A stretch of DNA of 64,000 nucleotides from Cupriavidus sp. (GCA_031180665.1 JAPSLP010000002.1:1-64000); one strand, 5' to 3'. Positions 50,770-59,440 are shown, counted from the first letter of the stretch. Numbers and translations are program-made. Notes: generated by a model from the letters alone, not told the origin.

Positions 50770-51537
50770 ATGAGACTGCAAGGCAAGACTGTCCTGGTGA
50801 CCGGTGCCGCTTCCGGCATCGGCCGCGGCATCGCGCTGCGGCTGGCGAGCGAAGGCGCCAACGTGGTGGTCGCGGTGCATCGGCTGGACGAACGGTCCGA
50901 GCAGGTGTGCAAGCAGATCCGCGAGGCCGGCGCGCAGGCATGGCCGGTGCAAGGCGATGTCGGCGGCGTGGGCGAGGTCGAACGGCTGTTCCGCGAGGCC
51001 ACCGATGCCGCCGGATCGATCGACGCGCTGATCAACAACGCCGGCATCGAGACCCGTGCACCGTTCGGCGAGGTCACCGAGGAAGACTACGACCGCGTGC
51101 TGAACGTCAACCTGAAGGGTCCGTTCTTCCTGTCGCAGCAATTCGTGCAGCACTGCAGGAAGCAGGGCCGCGGCGGCAAGATCGTCAATATCAGCTCGGT
51201 GCACGAGGACCTGCCCTTCCCCAATTTCACCAGCTACTGCGTCAGCAAGGGCGGGCTTCGTATGCTGATGCGCAATCTGGCGATCGAACTGGCGCCGCTC
51301 GGCATCACCGTCAACAACATCGCCCCCGGGGCGATCCAGACCCCGATCAATAAAGGCTTGCAGCAACGCCCCGACCAGCTGCGCGCGCTGCTGGCCAATA
51401 TCCCGCTGGGCCGGCTGGGCGAACCCGGCGACGTGGCAGGACTGGCGGCCTTCCTGTGCAGCGCCGACGCGGACTACATCACGGGCGCCACGCTGGTGAT
51501 CGACGGCGGGCTGCTGTGGAACTATGCGGAGCAATAG
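50770..51537 (+). CDS. SDR-family oxidoreductase (glucose-1-dehydrogenase-like)
   Basis: 255 residues. TGAASGIGRGIALRLASEGA (cofactor site), NNAGIETRAPF, catalytic Ser in NISSVHEDLPFPNFTSYCVSKGG with Tyr and Lys, and ITGATLVIDGGLLWNYAEQ at the end. The SVHE...F..Y.xSK pattern is typical of glucose/sorbitol dehydrogenase-type SDRs. The trehalase gene starts inside its last codons (14-bp overlap), suggesting trehalose cleavage followed by glucose oxidation (inference). Confidence 0.92.
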   Translation: MRLQGKTVLVTGAASGIGRGIALRLASEGANVVVAVHRLDERSEQVCKQIREAGAQAWPVQGDVGGVGEVERLFREATDAAGSIDALINNAGIETRAPFGEVTEEDYDRVLNVNLKGPFFLSQQFVQHCRKQGRGGKIVNISSVHEDLPFPNFTSYCVSKGGLRMLMRNLAIELAPLGITVNNIAPGAIQTPINKGLQQRPDQLRALLANIPLGRLGEPGDVAGLAAFLCSADADYITGATLVIDGGLLWNYAEQ

Positions 51538-53305
51538 AGACGCGATCCGCGCGGCGCGGGACAGTCCCTCGGGGACCGCCCATGCCGTTCCGCCGGTCAC
51601 GCCGGCCGCGCCCGACGGCCCCAATGCGCAGGCTCTGGCCGAGGGTGTCCATCCCGCGGCGGCAGCCGCCACCGGCGAGCCGACAGTCACCCGGCTGCCC
51701 TGTCCGCCACCGCACCGGCTCGAGGGATGCGCGCATCCCGATGTCCTGTCCCCAGCGGAACGCTACGGCGAGCTGTTCGTGCACGTACAGGCCAGCGGCA
51801 TCTTCGCGGACAGCAAGACGTTTCCCGATTGCCTGCCGCTCACCGCGCCCGAAGACATCCTGGCGCGCTACCGCCGGCAACGCGACCGTCCCGGCTTCGC
51901 GCTGGAGGCCTTCGTCGCCGAGCATTTCGCGCGCAGCACCGTGCCGGACAGCCACTACGTCTCCGACCGGGACCAGTCGCTGCGCGAACATATCGACAGC
52001 CTGTGGCCGGTGCTGACGCGCGACCCGATCGACCATCCGCCCTGGTGCTCGCTGCTGCCGCTGCCTCACCCCTATGTCGTGCCCGGCGGCCGTTTCGGCG
52101 AGCTGTACTACTGGGATTCCTATTTCACGATGCTGGGCCTGGCCGCCAGCGGCCGCCTCGATCTGGTGCGGGCGATGGCCGACAACTTCGCCTATCTGCT
52201 CGGCACCTACGGGCTGGTGCCCAACGGCACGCGCAGCTACTACCTGAGCCGATCGCAACCGCCGGTCTTTACGCTGATGACCGAGCTCTTCGAGGGGCAG
52301 GGCGTGGTCGAAGCGCTCGCCTACCTGCCGCACCTGCGCACCGAACACGCGTTCTGGATGGACGGCGCGCAGCGATTGAGCCCGGGCACCGCGCATCGGC
52401 GCGTGGTGCGGCTGCCGGACGGCAGCCTGCTGAACCGCTACTGGGACGATCATGCGCGGCCGCGCGAGGAATCGTTTCTGGAGGATGTCGTCACCGCGCA
52501 CCGCAGCGACCGGCCTGCCCATCTGGTGTTCCGCGACCTGCGCGCGGCCGCGGAATCGGGCTGGGACTTCAGCTCGCGCTGGCTCGACGAGTCAACCTCC
52601 GGTACGCCGGCGTCGCTGTCGACGATCCGGACCACCGCGATCGTGCCGATCGATCTGAACGCGCTGTTGTGGCATGCCGAGACGCGCCTGGCCGCGCTGA
52701 GCGAACGCGCGGGCGATACCGATGGCGCGGCCCGCTATGCCGCGATGGCGCACGCAAGGCGCGAGGCCATCGAGCGGCATCTATGGCATCCGGAACTTGG
52801 CGCCTTCGTCGACTACGACTGGCATCGCGGCGCCCGGCGGCAGTGCCTGACCGCGGCCACCGTGATGCCGCTGTTCGTCGGGCTGGCATCGGACGCGCAG
52901 GCTGCCGATATCGGTGCCACGCTGCGCGCGCGGCTGCTCGCCGAAGGGGGACTGGCCACGACGTGCGTGCGCTCGGGCGAGCAGTGGGACCAGCCGAACG
53001 GCTGGGCACCGTTGCAGTGGCTGGCGATCCAGGGCCTGCGCCGCCATGGCGACGAGGCGCTGGCGCACGCGATCGCCGACCGTTGGTTGTCCACCGTCGC
53101 CGGCCTCTATCGGCGCGAATACAAGCTGGTCGAGAAATACCGGCTGCGCCGCAAGGGGCGCCATGCGATTGGCGGCGGCGGCGGGGAATATCCGCTGCAG
53201 GATGGATTCGGCTGGACCAATGGCGTGGTGGCGATGCTGCTGCAGCACTATCCGGAGCACCCGGCGGCGGGGACGCGGGCGGGCGTGGACGCAGACGGCG
53301 GCTAA
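51524..53305 (+). CDS. treF: trehalase (GH37), cytoplasmic type
   Basis: 593 residues. Trehalase signature 1 appears as PGGRFGELYYWDSYF and signature 2 as QWDQPNGWAP. The catalytic acid lies in ESGWDFSSRW and the base in GGGEYPLQDGFGWTNG. It hydrolyses trehalose to two glucose. No signal peptide is present, so it is the TreF kind. The first ~75 residues are Ala/Pro-rich and outside the catalytic fold. The start at 51524 overlaps the SDR gene by 14 bp, and the pair forms an operon. Confidence 0.92.
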   Translation: MRSNRDAIRAARDSPSGTAHAVPPVTPAAPDGPNAQALAEGVHPAAAAATGEPTVTRLPCPPPHRLEGCAHPDVLSPAERYGELFVHVQASGIFADSKTFPDCLPLTAPEDILARYRRQRDRPGFALEAFVAEHFARSTVPDSHYVSDRDQSLREHIDSLWPVLTRDPIDHPPWCSLLPLPHPYVVPGGRFGELYYWDSYFTMLGLAASGRLDLVRAMADNFAYLLGTYGLVPNGTRSYYLSRSQPPVFTLMTELFEGQGVVEALAYLPHLRTEHAFWMDGAQRLSPGTAHRRVVRLPDGSLLNRYWDDHARPREESFLEDVVTAHRSDRPAHLVFRDLRAAAESGWDFSSRWLDESTSGTPASLSTIRTTAIVPIDLNALLWHAETRLAALSERAGDTDGAARYAAMAHARREAIERHLWHPELGAFVDYDWHRGARRQCLTAATVMPLFVGLASDAQAADIGATLRARLLAEGGLATTCVRSGEQWDQPNGWAPLQWLAIQGLRRHGDEALAHAIADRWLSTVAGLYRREYKLVEKYRLRRKGRHAIGGGGGEYPLQDGFGWTNGVVAMLLQHYPEHPAAGTRAGVDADGG

Positions 53306-53391
53306 GGGCGACCTTCAGGTTCAGACACTCCCGGCCACACACGCAGGCCATGGGCGGTGGGGCTATTCCGCCTGGCCCGAAGACCCCATCT

Positions 53392-53460
53392 TGTCGTTCC
53401 GCGAACGCGGGAACCCAGCGTCTTCCAAAGTCCCTGGGTCCCTGCATTCGCGGGGACGAC
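53392..53460. repeat. REP-like element, copy 2
   Basis: Second copy of the two-hairpin element seen at 44271-44342: TTCCGCGAACGCGGGAA (53398-53414) and TCCCTGCATTCGCGGGGA (53440-53457), bounded by TGTCG and GACGA. It lies in the convergent gap between trehalase and the carboxymuconolactone-decarboxylase-like gene. Confidence 0.75.
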
Positions 53461-53490
53461 AGATCGATTGACGAGAGTCGTCGAGGAGCG

Positions 53491-53970
53491 TTATTCCAGC
53501 CCGGCCTTGTCCAGCCCGAACGCCTTGTCCGCCGAACCCGGCACCGTGCGAAACGCGATGTTGGCGCGGTTCCAGCCGTTGATGGCCATCACCGCGAAAG
53601 TCAGGTCGGACAGCTCCTTCTCCGACAACTGGGCGCGCACGCGCTCGAAGACGTCGTCCGGCACGCCGTGCGGCGGCAGGTGCGTCAGCGTCTCGGTCCA
53701 TTCCAGCACCGCGCGCTCGCGCGGCGAGAACAGCGTCGACTCGCGCCAGATGGCGACATGGTAGACGCGCAGTTCGCGCTCGCCGTGCAGCTTGGCCTCC
53801 TTGACATGCATGTCCAGGCAGAAGCCGCACCCATTGAGCTGCGAGGCACGGATCGACACCAGATCGAGCAGCGATCGTTCGATCGCACCGCCGTCGATCG
53901 CGTTGCTGAAGTTCAGATAGGCCTTGAACAGCTCGGGCGATTGCTGGATGTAGTTCAGTCGTTGGGTCAT
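53491..53970 (-). CDS. AhpD/carboxymuconolactone-decarboxylase-family protein
   Basis: 159 residues from the ATG at 53968-53970, with AGGAG upstream. RLNYIQQSPELFKAYLNFSNAID, the redox pair CGFCLDMH (CxxC followed by His) and LTFAVMAINGWNRANIAFR. CxxC-type members act as alkylhydroperoxidase-like disulfide proteins. It lies 102 bp downstream of an ECF41 sigma gene; CMD-family proteins are the known conserved neighbours of ECF41 factors. Confidence 0.92.
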   Translation of the reverse strand: MTQRLNYIQQSPELFKAYLNFSNAIDGGAIERSLLDLVSIRASQLNGCGFCLDMHVKEAKLHGERELRVYHVAIWRESTLFSPRERAVLEWTETLTHLPPHGVPDDVFERVRAQLSEKELSDLTFAVMAINGWNRANIAFRTVPGSADKAFGLDKAGLE

Positions 53971-54072
53971 CGCTTTCTCCTGGTCGAAATGGCTGCGCAC
54001 CGTTCCGCGCGCACGGGTCATCACGGCGGCGGCAGCTGGCCGCACGCCTCGAAACATCGAATCTCCGGGCGC

Positions 54073-55038
54073 TCAGCAGGCGCCACGGGCCAGCGCGATG
54101 CGCAGCAGCTTGTCCGGGTTGCGCTGGGCGTGGATGCGGACGATGCGCTCGCCGTCGGTTTCGTAGCACTGCGCCGACTCCAACTGTCCGTCGACGAAGC
54201 GCAGCACGGCCCAGTCGCCATTGAGCAGCGCCAGTTCGGCGCGTACCGTCTGCCCATGGCGCCGCGACGCGACCGCAAACACCTTGGCGATGCGCCAGCC
54301 GCCCACCAGCGGCTTGGGGAAGCTCGGCACCTTGCCGCCGCCATCGCCGATCAGTTCGGCGTCCTCCGCGAGCATCGACTGCAATGCCGCCATGTCGCCG
54401 CGCTCCATCGCCTGGGCAAACCCCTGCAGCAGCCGCAAGTGTGTTTCGGGCGGGACATGGAAGCGCGGCCGCTCGTCGCGCAGCTGGACCTTCGCGCGGC
54501 TGACCAGCTGGCGGCAGGCGGCTTCGCTCTTGCCGATCGCCCGGGCGACGTCCGCATAGTCGGCGTCGAAGACCTCGCGCAGCAGGAAGGCCGCGCGCGC
54601 CTGCGGCGTCAGCCGTTCCAGCAGCAGCAGGAATGCCACCGACAGATCGTCGGCCCGCTCGGTAAGCTGCTCGGGCGTGGCGGGCGAATCCGTCAATTCG
54701 GGTTCGGGCAGCCAGATGCCGGCGTAGTGCTCGCGCTGGACCTTGGCCATGCGCAGCCGGTCGATCGACAGCCGCGTGGTGACGGTGACCAGCCAGGCCT
54801 CGGCGTTGTCGATGCTGCCGCGGTCGGCCTCATGCCAACGCAGCCAGGCGTCCTGCACCACGTCCTCGGCTTCCGCGACCGTGCCCAGCATCCGGTAGGC
54901 GATGCCGTGCAGGCGCGGCCGCAGACGGGCGAAGGTCAGCGTGGCGGGATCGGCGAGCGCGGCCGTAGCGGCCGCCGCAGCAGCAGCAGCCTTGGCAGCC
55001 GGATCCGGCCGATCGCGGCGATCGGGTGAGCGGGTCAT
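54073..55038 (-). CDS. ECF41-family sigma factor with C-terminal SnoaL-like domain
   Basis: 321 residues from the ATG at 55036-55038 (an ATG at 55071 adds 11). Region 2 reads LRPRLHGIAYRMLGTVAEAEDVVQDAWLRWHEA in outline; region 4 is LTPQARAAFLLREVFDADYADVA plus GKSEAACRQLVSRAKVQL. ECF41 hallmarks are all present: the linker WLPEP (GIWLPEPEL), the C-terminal DGGGK and NPDKL. In this group the fused C-terminal domain replaces an anti-sigma factor and tunes activity. A matching ECF41 promoter lies upstream, so autoregulation is likely. The N-terminal ~30 residues are alanine-rich. Confidence 0.93.
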   Translation of the reverse strand: MTRSPDRRDRPDPAAKAAAAAAAATAALADPATLTFARLRPRLHGIAYRMLGTVAEAEDVVQDAWLRWHEADRGSIDNAEAWLVTVTTRLSIDRLRMAKVQREHYAGIWLPEPELTDSPATPEQLTERADDLSVAFLLLLERLTPQARAAFLLREVFDADYADVARAIGKSEAACRQLVSRAKVQLRDERPRFHVPPETHLRLLQGFAQAMERGDMAALQSMLAEDAELIGDGGGKVPSFPKPLVGGWRIAKVFAVASRRHGQTVRAELALLNGDWAVLRFVDGQLESAQCYETDGERIVRIHAQRNPDKLLRIALARGAC

Positions 55039-55142
55039 CGCGTGGTCTCTATCGTCAAGGGTCAATGCCATGGCATCACCGTGGCGTAACCGCGGTGCGG
55101 CCACCGTGCCGGCGTGGCACTGTAGCAGCCAGTCAAACCCAA

Positions 55143-55169
55143 GACGTCCGGCGAGGGCCGTTTGTGACA
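55143..55169 (-). promoter_or_regulatory. ECF41-type promoter
   Basis: On the minus strand: TGTCACA (55169-55163), exactly 16 bases, then CGTC (55146-55143). This is the published ECF41 consensus TGTCACA-n16-CGTC with no mismatch. It points toward the sigma gene, giving a leader of roughly 100 nt to the start at 55038. Autoregulation of the sigma/CMD pair is inferred. Confidence 0.88.
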
Positions 55170-55187
55170 GCGCTACCGGCCGAGCCG

Positions 55188-55880
55188 TCAGGCGCCGTTC
55201 TGCGCCAGCGCCCGTGCCGCCTCCATCCGGCCCCAATACGGGGGATAGCCGATCACCAGACCGCCGGCGTCGAGGGTCAGCTCGGCGGTGAATGACGAGT
55301 CCTGGCCGTGGTAGCCGCTCAGGCCCGTGCCCTGCCCCTGGCGCTGCGCTGCCGGACCCAGCGTTTCATAGCGGAAGCGGCGGCGCCCGTCCGCTTCCGT
55401 GGCCAGCAAGGTGTAGCGCTGCTGGACCGGCTCGACGGTCAGCTCGGGCAGGCGGACATAGGCCATCGTGAAGACCTGGCTGGCGCCTGGCTCCCAGGTG
55501 GCGTGGCACACCGGCAGCGTGTTGGTGATCGGCGTGGCCATGATGTCGATGTAGGCGGCGTCGGCGAGGTCGTCGCGCGGACCCTGCCCATCGGTCCACT
55601 GCCTGCCATCCCACGCGAGTTCCAGGGCTCGCGTGTCGCCCCCGTACACGGTACGGGCGTCGAGCCGGAGAAAGCGCCAGTCCGCCTCGCATTCGAGCCG
55701 ATAGGCCAGCTCCAGCGGACCGTCGTCCCACTGCACCTGCACCCGCCCCTGGACCCATACACGATCGGGGGTGCGGGTCACCGCGGCCACGTCCAGACCC
55801 ATCCGGGTCTGCCAGGACCACGACACCAGTTGCACGTCGACGGATTGCACGGTGCCGGTCGGGGATGTCGATGGATTCAT
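55188..55880 (-). CDS. putative glycolipid-binding-domain protein (PF06475-like)
   Basis: 230 residues from the ATG at 55878-55880, with AGGAGG upstream. No signal peptide. Beta-rich sequence with YRLECEADWRFLRLDARTVYGG, LELAWDGRQWTDGQG, DIMATPITNTLPV and SFTAELTLDAGGLVIGYPPYWGR, which fits the putative glycolipid-binding family (DUF1794/PA3332-like). No enzymatic motif seen. It lies directly upstream of the ECF41 promoter in the same direction. Confidence 0.75.
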   Translation of the reverse strand: MNPSTSPTGTVQSVDVQLVSWSWQTRMGLDVAAVTRTPDRVWVQGRVQVQWDDGPLELAYRLECEADWRFLRLDARTVYGGDTRALELAWDGRQWTDGQGPRDDLADAAYIDIMATPITNTLPVCHATWEPGASQVFTMAYVRLPELTVEPVQQRYTLLATEADGRRRFRYETLGPAAQRQGQGTGLSGYHGQDSSFTAELTLDAGGLVIGYPPYWGRMEAARALAQNGA

Positions 55881-56589
55881 GATCGCCCTCCTTTGCGCAG
55901 ACAGGCTTGGGCCCGGCGGCGCCTTGCACAGGGCGCCGGCCCACGCCATCGAAACCGTCAATCTACCGCGATACCGGCAAGCCGGCGATGCGCGGCCGGC
56001 ATCGATCTCGGATATTCATGGGTTCTGCACGGCGCCAATACATAATGACCGGGAATAACCGGCACAAAATAACCGGCAGACAAGCCGCTCCGCCATTTAT
56101 TAATCCCGCGATATTCCGTCCGACCACATCGCGTATTGCACCAGGACGTCACGCAATACGCGTCGCCCGTCATTTTATTGGCGCGCTTTTTTTATTTTTC
56201 TTAATCATTCGATAACCACCTGAAGCGGCGCAGCATAGTGATTCCCGGAATGAATCCCTGCTGGTGAAAACCCTGCCATCCCTTTCACTTGACTTAATTG
56301 ATATATCACATACCTTGTAACCCATCGCCACACCCAATGCGAGCGGGGCGATGACCGTGATGGCAACCGGCACCCCAACAGAGGGACAACAACGGCAAGG
56401 AGGAATGCATGGAAAACGATTCGACCGGGTCGTCCATCGCCGCCAGATCAGTTTAAGCAAGCCCGCTTCGCCCCATCCTTCAGTTCCGATCGCGCCTGTC
56501 GCCCCCGGCAGGGCAATAGCGTAGGGTTTTTTTGTTTCAGGAGCGGATGTGTAACGGACATAGAAGCCAACGATACAGGAGACATTCAA
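55881..56589. other. long intergenic region with an AT-rich core
   Basis: About 700 bp without a convincing gene. From about 56030 to 56350 the base composition falls well below the rest of the window, with A/T runs such as CTTTTTTTATTTTTCTTAAT near 56190-56205 and GGGTTTTTTTGTTTC near 56523. A minus-strand frame at 56170-56589 has no recognisable feature. It may hold promoters for the flanking genes or be a remnant of acquired DNA. Confidence 0.6.
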
Positions 56590-56676
56590 ATGCTAGCGAC
56601 GATATCCCAGCCGAGGTGCGGCACCGCACATTCGGACAGGAAGAATCAAACGATTGAAGGAGTGCGCCATGAATAA
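56590..56676 (+). CDS. possible 28-residue leader ORF before oxlT-like gene
   Basis: ATG at 56590 preceded by AGGAGA at a good distance; the frame runs 28 codons (MLATISQPRCGTAHSD...) and stops at TAA 56674-56676, overlapping the ATG of the MFS gene (56669). Such an arrangement could couple translation. No homology recognised, and the peptide may be chance. Confidence 0.3.
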   Translation: MLATISQPRCGTAHSDRKNQTIEGVRHE

Positions 56677-57991
56677 TTCGTCGACGGCGGCATTCCGCCC
56701 CAATCCCGAGGTCTCCGAAAAGACGCGTTGGATACAGCTTCTCGTTGGCGTCATCTGCATGGTCGCCACCGCCAACGTCCAATACGCCTGGACGCTGTTC
56801 GTCCCGGAAATCCAGGAAACCTACGGCTGGTCGCGCGCCAATATCCAGATCGCCTTCACGGTCTTCGTGCTGGTGCAGACCTGGCTGGCGCCGATCGAAG
56901 GCTACTTCATCGACCGGTTCGGCCCACGCATGATGGTCGCGTTCGGCGCGGTGCTGATGGGCGGGGCCTGGGTCATCAATTCGCAGGCCACCACGCTGAT
57001 GGGCTTCTATGTCGGCGCCGCAGTCGGCGGGCTGGGTGTCGGTTCGATCTATGCGACCTGCATCAACAATGCGATCAAGTGGTTCCCCGACCGCCGCGGT
57101 CTCGCGGTCGGCCTGACGGCCGGCGGCTATGGCGCCGGTTCGGCCGCCACGATCCTGCCGATCGCCGCGATGATCGAGTCGTCCGGCTTCCAGCACACCT
57201 TCCTGTTCTTCGGCGTGCTGCAAGGCTCGCTGGCGTTCGCGGCGGCATGGTTCCTGCGCTCGCCGAGGTCCCACGAGGTCAAGGCATCCCAGAAGCTGGT
57301 GCAGGCCACGCGCGACTACACGCTGAAGGAAGCGATGTGCACCAAGCTGTTCTGGCTGATGCTGGTGATGTTCGTGCTGGTGGTCACCGGCGGCATGATG
57401 GCCGTGGCCCAGCTCGGCGTCATCGCCAAGGACCTCGGCGTCAAGGACTTCCAGGTCGACCTGCACTTCTTCGTGATGGCCGCCCTGCCGCTGGCGCTGA
57501 TGCTGGACCGGATCATGAACGGCGTCTCCCGGCCGCTGTTCGGCTGGATCTCCGACCATATCGGCCGCGAGAAGACCATGGTGATCGCGTTCTCGCTGGA
57601 GGGCATGGGCATCATCGCGCTGGGGTATTTCGGCGACAACCCGTACGCCTTCCTGATCCTGTCGGGCGTGGTGTTTCTGGCCTGGGGTGAGGTCTACTCG
57701 CTGTTCTCCGCGCTGGCCGGCGATGCCTTCGGCACCAAGCACATCGGCAAGATCTACGGCGTGCTCTACACCGCCAAGGGCATCGGCGCGCTGTTCGTGC
57801 CGATCGGCAACCTGATGATGGAGGCGACCGGCACCTGGTCCACCGTGCTCTACACCGTGGCGACGATGGACCTGGTCGCGGCGTTCCTGGCCTTCACGGT
57901 GCTGCGACCGGTGCTGGCCGGACACGTGGCGGCGTCCAAGAGCCTGTTCTCGAAGGAGACCGCGGCAGCCGGCACGCAGGTCCCGGCCTGA
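56669..57991 (+). CDS. oxlT: OxlT-like oxalate/formate antiporter (MFS)
   Basis: 440 residues from the ATG at 56669, with GAAGGAG upstream. The family signature is YAWTLFVPEIQETYGWSRANIQ, then GYFIDRFGPRMMVAFG and WFPDRRGLAVGLTAGGYGAG; the second half contains GWISDHIGREKTMVIAFSLE. The protein matches the oxalate:formate antiporter group, which exchanges oxalate for formate or carries related carboxylates. No oxalate-degrading enzyme is in the window, so the actual substrate is open. Followed by a strong terminator. Confidence 0.88.
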   Translation: MNNSSTAAFRPNPEVSEKTRWIQLLVGVICMVATANVQYAWTLFVPEIQETYGWSRANIQIAFTVFVLVQTWLAPIEGYFIDRFGPRMMVAFGAVLMGGAWVINSQATTLMGFYVGAAVGGLGVGSIYATCINNAIKWFPDRRGLAVGLTAGGYGAGSAATILPIAAMIESSGFQHTFLFFGVLQGSLAFAAAWFLRSPRSHEVKASQKLVQATRDYTLKEAMCTKLFWLMLVMFVLVVTGGMMAVAQLGVIAKDLGVKDFQVDLHFFVMAALPLALMLDRIMNGVSRPLFGWISDHIGREKTMVIAFSLEGMGIIALGYFGDNPYAFLILSGVVFLAWGEVYSLFSALAGDAFGTKHIGKIYGVLYTAKGIGALFVPIGNLMMEATGTWSTVLYTVATMDLVAAFLAFTVLRPVLAGHVAASKSLFSKETAAAGTQVPA

Positions 57992-58028
57992 CCGCCCCCT
58001 CACCCGCCGGCACGCGCCGGCAACCTGC

Positions 58029-58057
58029 ACGGGCTTCTTCGGAAGCCCGTTTTTCTT
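58029..58057 (+). terminator. Rho-independent terminator after oxlT-like gene
   Basis: Perfect 9-bp stem ACGGGCTTC / GAAGCCCGT closed by a TTCG tetraloop (58029-58050), followed by TTTTCTT. It lies 38 bp after the stop codon. Confidence 0.92.
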
Positions 58058-58383
58058 GCCGCAGCCGTGTTGTTCAATACGGCGCCGGGCGGACGGTTCC
58101 ATCAGGCGCCATCGACCAATCCGGAGCGCAACATGGCGTCTTTTTGCACGGAGCTTGGTGCAGGCTTACTTGTGGCCGTAGTGAAGACGGCAGGCAAGGA
58201 TGGCCAGTCCGTCATCATTGGCGTAGTACACAAGTGGATCGTTCGCATGGCCTTCTCCATCGAGTTGTCCAACCAATTGAACGCGTATAGCAGAGAGGCA
58301 TGCAGCCTTGCTCGGCGGTACCTCCAAGTGTACGGGGCAACTGACGGCCCCCGGCTCGAGTGCAATGCGCCGCGGTTGCGTCC
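58058..58383. other. intergenic space, no supported gene
   Basis: About 325 bp between the terminator and the convergent LysR gene. Frames exist on both strands (58067-58471 plus, 58102-58365 minus), but neither shows a motif, and the plus frame runs antisense into the LysR gene. The composition is less GC-rich than the neighbours and the sequence may be a degraded remnant. Confidence 0.55.
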
Positions 58384-59283
58384 TTATCGCGTAGCGGCCT
58401 CGTCGAACTCGGCGCGGACCCAGTCCCGCACCAGCCGCGTGGCCGGCCGCGCGGCGGTGCGCGGGCTGTAGACGAGGTCGTAGCGGAAGCTCTCGAGCGA
58501 CAGCTCGAACGGCTGCACCAGCACGCCCGAGGCCAGTTCTTCGGCGACCAGCGTCAGGCTCAGCAACCCCACGCCCTGCCCCGCGACGGTGGCCTGGATC
58601 GCGTGAATCTCGTCGGTGAAGGACAGCCCGGCGGACGCATCGATCCCGCCGGCGCCGGCGCGTTCCAGCCAGTGCCGCCACACCGCGGCGCGCGAGTCCT
58701 GCCGCACGCCGGCGCCCCACTCGAAATGGATCAGCGGCGCATGCCACAGGTCCGGCAGCGACGAGAGCTTCAAATGCGGGCTGCAGACCGGCGCGAAACG
58801 GTCCTGGAACAGCGGCTCGACCGTCAGCCCCGGATAGTGGCCACCGCCATAGCGGATCGCCACGTCGGCATCGTTGTCCAGGTCCACCACGACGTTCGAA
58901 GCCTCGAGCCGCAGCGTCCAGTCCGGATGCGCGGCGCGAAACGACCCCGCGCGCGGCGCCAGCCGCTTGGCGACGAAGGCGACCGTCGAGGACAGCGTGG
59001 CGATATTGGCAGGGCGCTGCCGCTGCACCGCCGCCACCGCGCGCTCGAAGCCGTCGAACCCGTCGCGGATCGCCGGAAACAGCAGCCGCCCGCTCGCGGT
59101 CAGATCGACCTTGCGTGTCTCCCGCTCGAACAGCCTGACGCCAAGCCATTCCTCCAGCAGCCGGATCTGATGGCTGATCGCTGTCGCGGTGACGTTCAAT
59201 TCGTCGGCCGCACGCTTGAAGCTCAGGCGCCGTGCCGCCGCTTCGAAGGCGCGCAGCGCGCTCAGTGGAGGGAGGCGTCTCAT
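58384..59283 (-). CDS. LysR-family transcriptional regulator (GcvA-like)
   Basis: 299 residues: LPPLSALRAFEAAARRLSFKRAADELNVTATAISHQIRLLEEWLG in outline (key parts ALRAFEAAARRLSF and VTATAISHQI), LFERETRKVDLTASGR, and DLDNDADVAIRYGGGHYPGL, all of the GcvA branch. Divergent from a RidA/Old Yellow Enzyme operon; a 25-bp perfect palindrome lies 9 bp upstream of its start codon. Confidence 0.93.
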   Translation of the reverse strand: MRRLPPLSALRAFEAAARRLSFKRAADELNVTATAISHQIRLLEEWLGVRLFERETRKVDLTASGRLLFPAIRDGFDGFERAVAAVQRQRPANIATLSSTVAFVAKRLAPRAGSFRAAHPDWTLRLEASNVVVDLDNDADVAIRYGGGHYPGLTVEPLFQDRFAPVCSPHLKLSSLPDLWHAPLIHFEWGAGVRQDSRAAVWRHWLERAGAGGIDASAGLSFTDEIHAIQATVAGQGVGLLSLTLVAEELASGVLVQPFELSLESFRYDLVYSPRTAARPATRLVRDWVRAEFDEAATR

Positions 59284-59291
59284 GACGACTC

Positions 59292-59316
59292 GACGGATGA
59301 GTTCAACTCATCCGTC
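59292..59316. promoter_or_regulatory. 25-bp perfect palindrome, LysR operator candidate
   Basis: Arms GACGGATGAGTT and AACTCATCCGTC around a single C, all 12 pairs complementary. It contains a T-N11-A LTTR motif in its centre and sits between the LysR gene and the divergent ridA-OYE operon, near the LysR start. Autorepression together with control of the operon is the simplest reading. Confidence 0.75.
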
Positions 59317-59440
59317 ACCTGAGATTTGACCATTTGTCGGGCCTGTGTGTGTTGAGGATACTGGCTACACCTTCCGCAGCGGCCCGATCGATGGCCGCCA
59401 TAACGGATGAAATCCCTTCAACTTTACACCGGAGTTTCCC

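Noticed and set aside
51727..55029. 1100-codon open frame on the plus strand
   Set aside because: It overlaps the trehalase in another frame and runs antisense through the CMD and sigma genes; Arg/Ala/Gly-rich without any motif, an artefact of high GC.
56170..56589. 139-codon minus-strand frame in the AT-rich region
   Set aside because: No recognisable domain and no credible start signal; left as intergenic.
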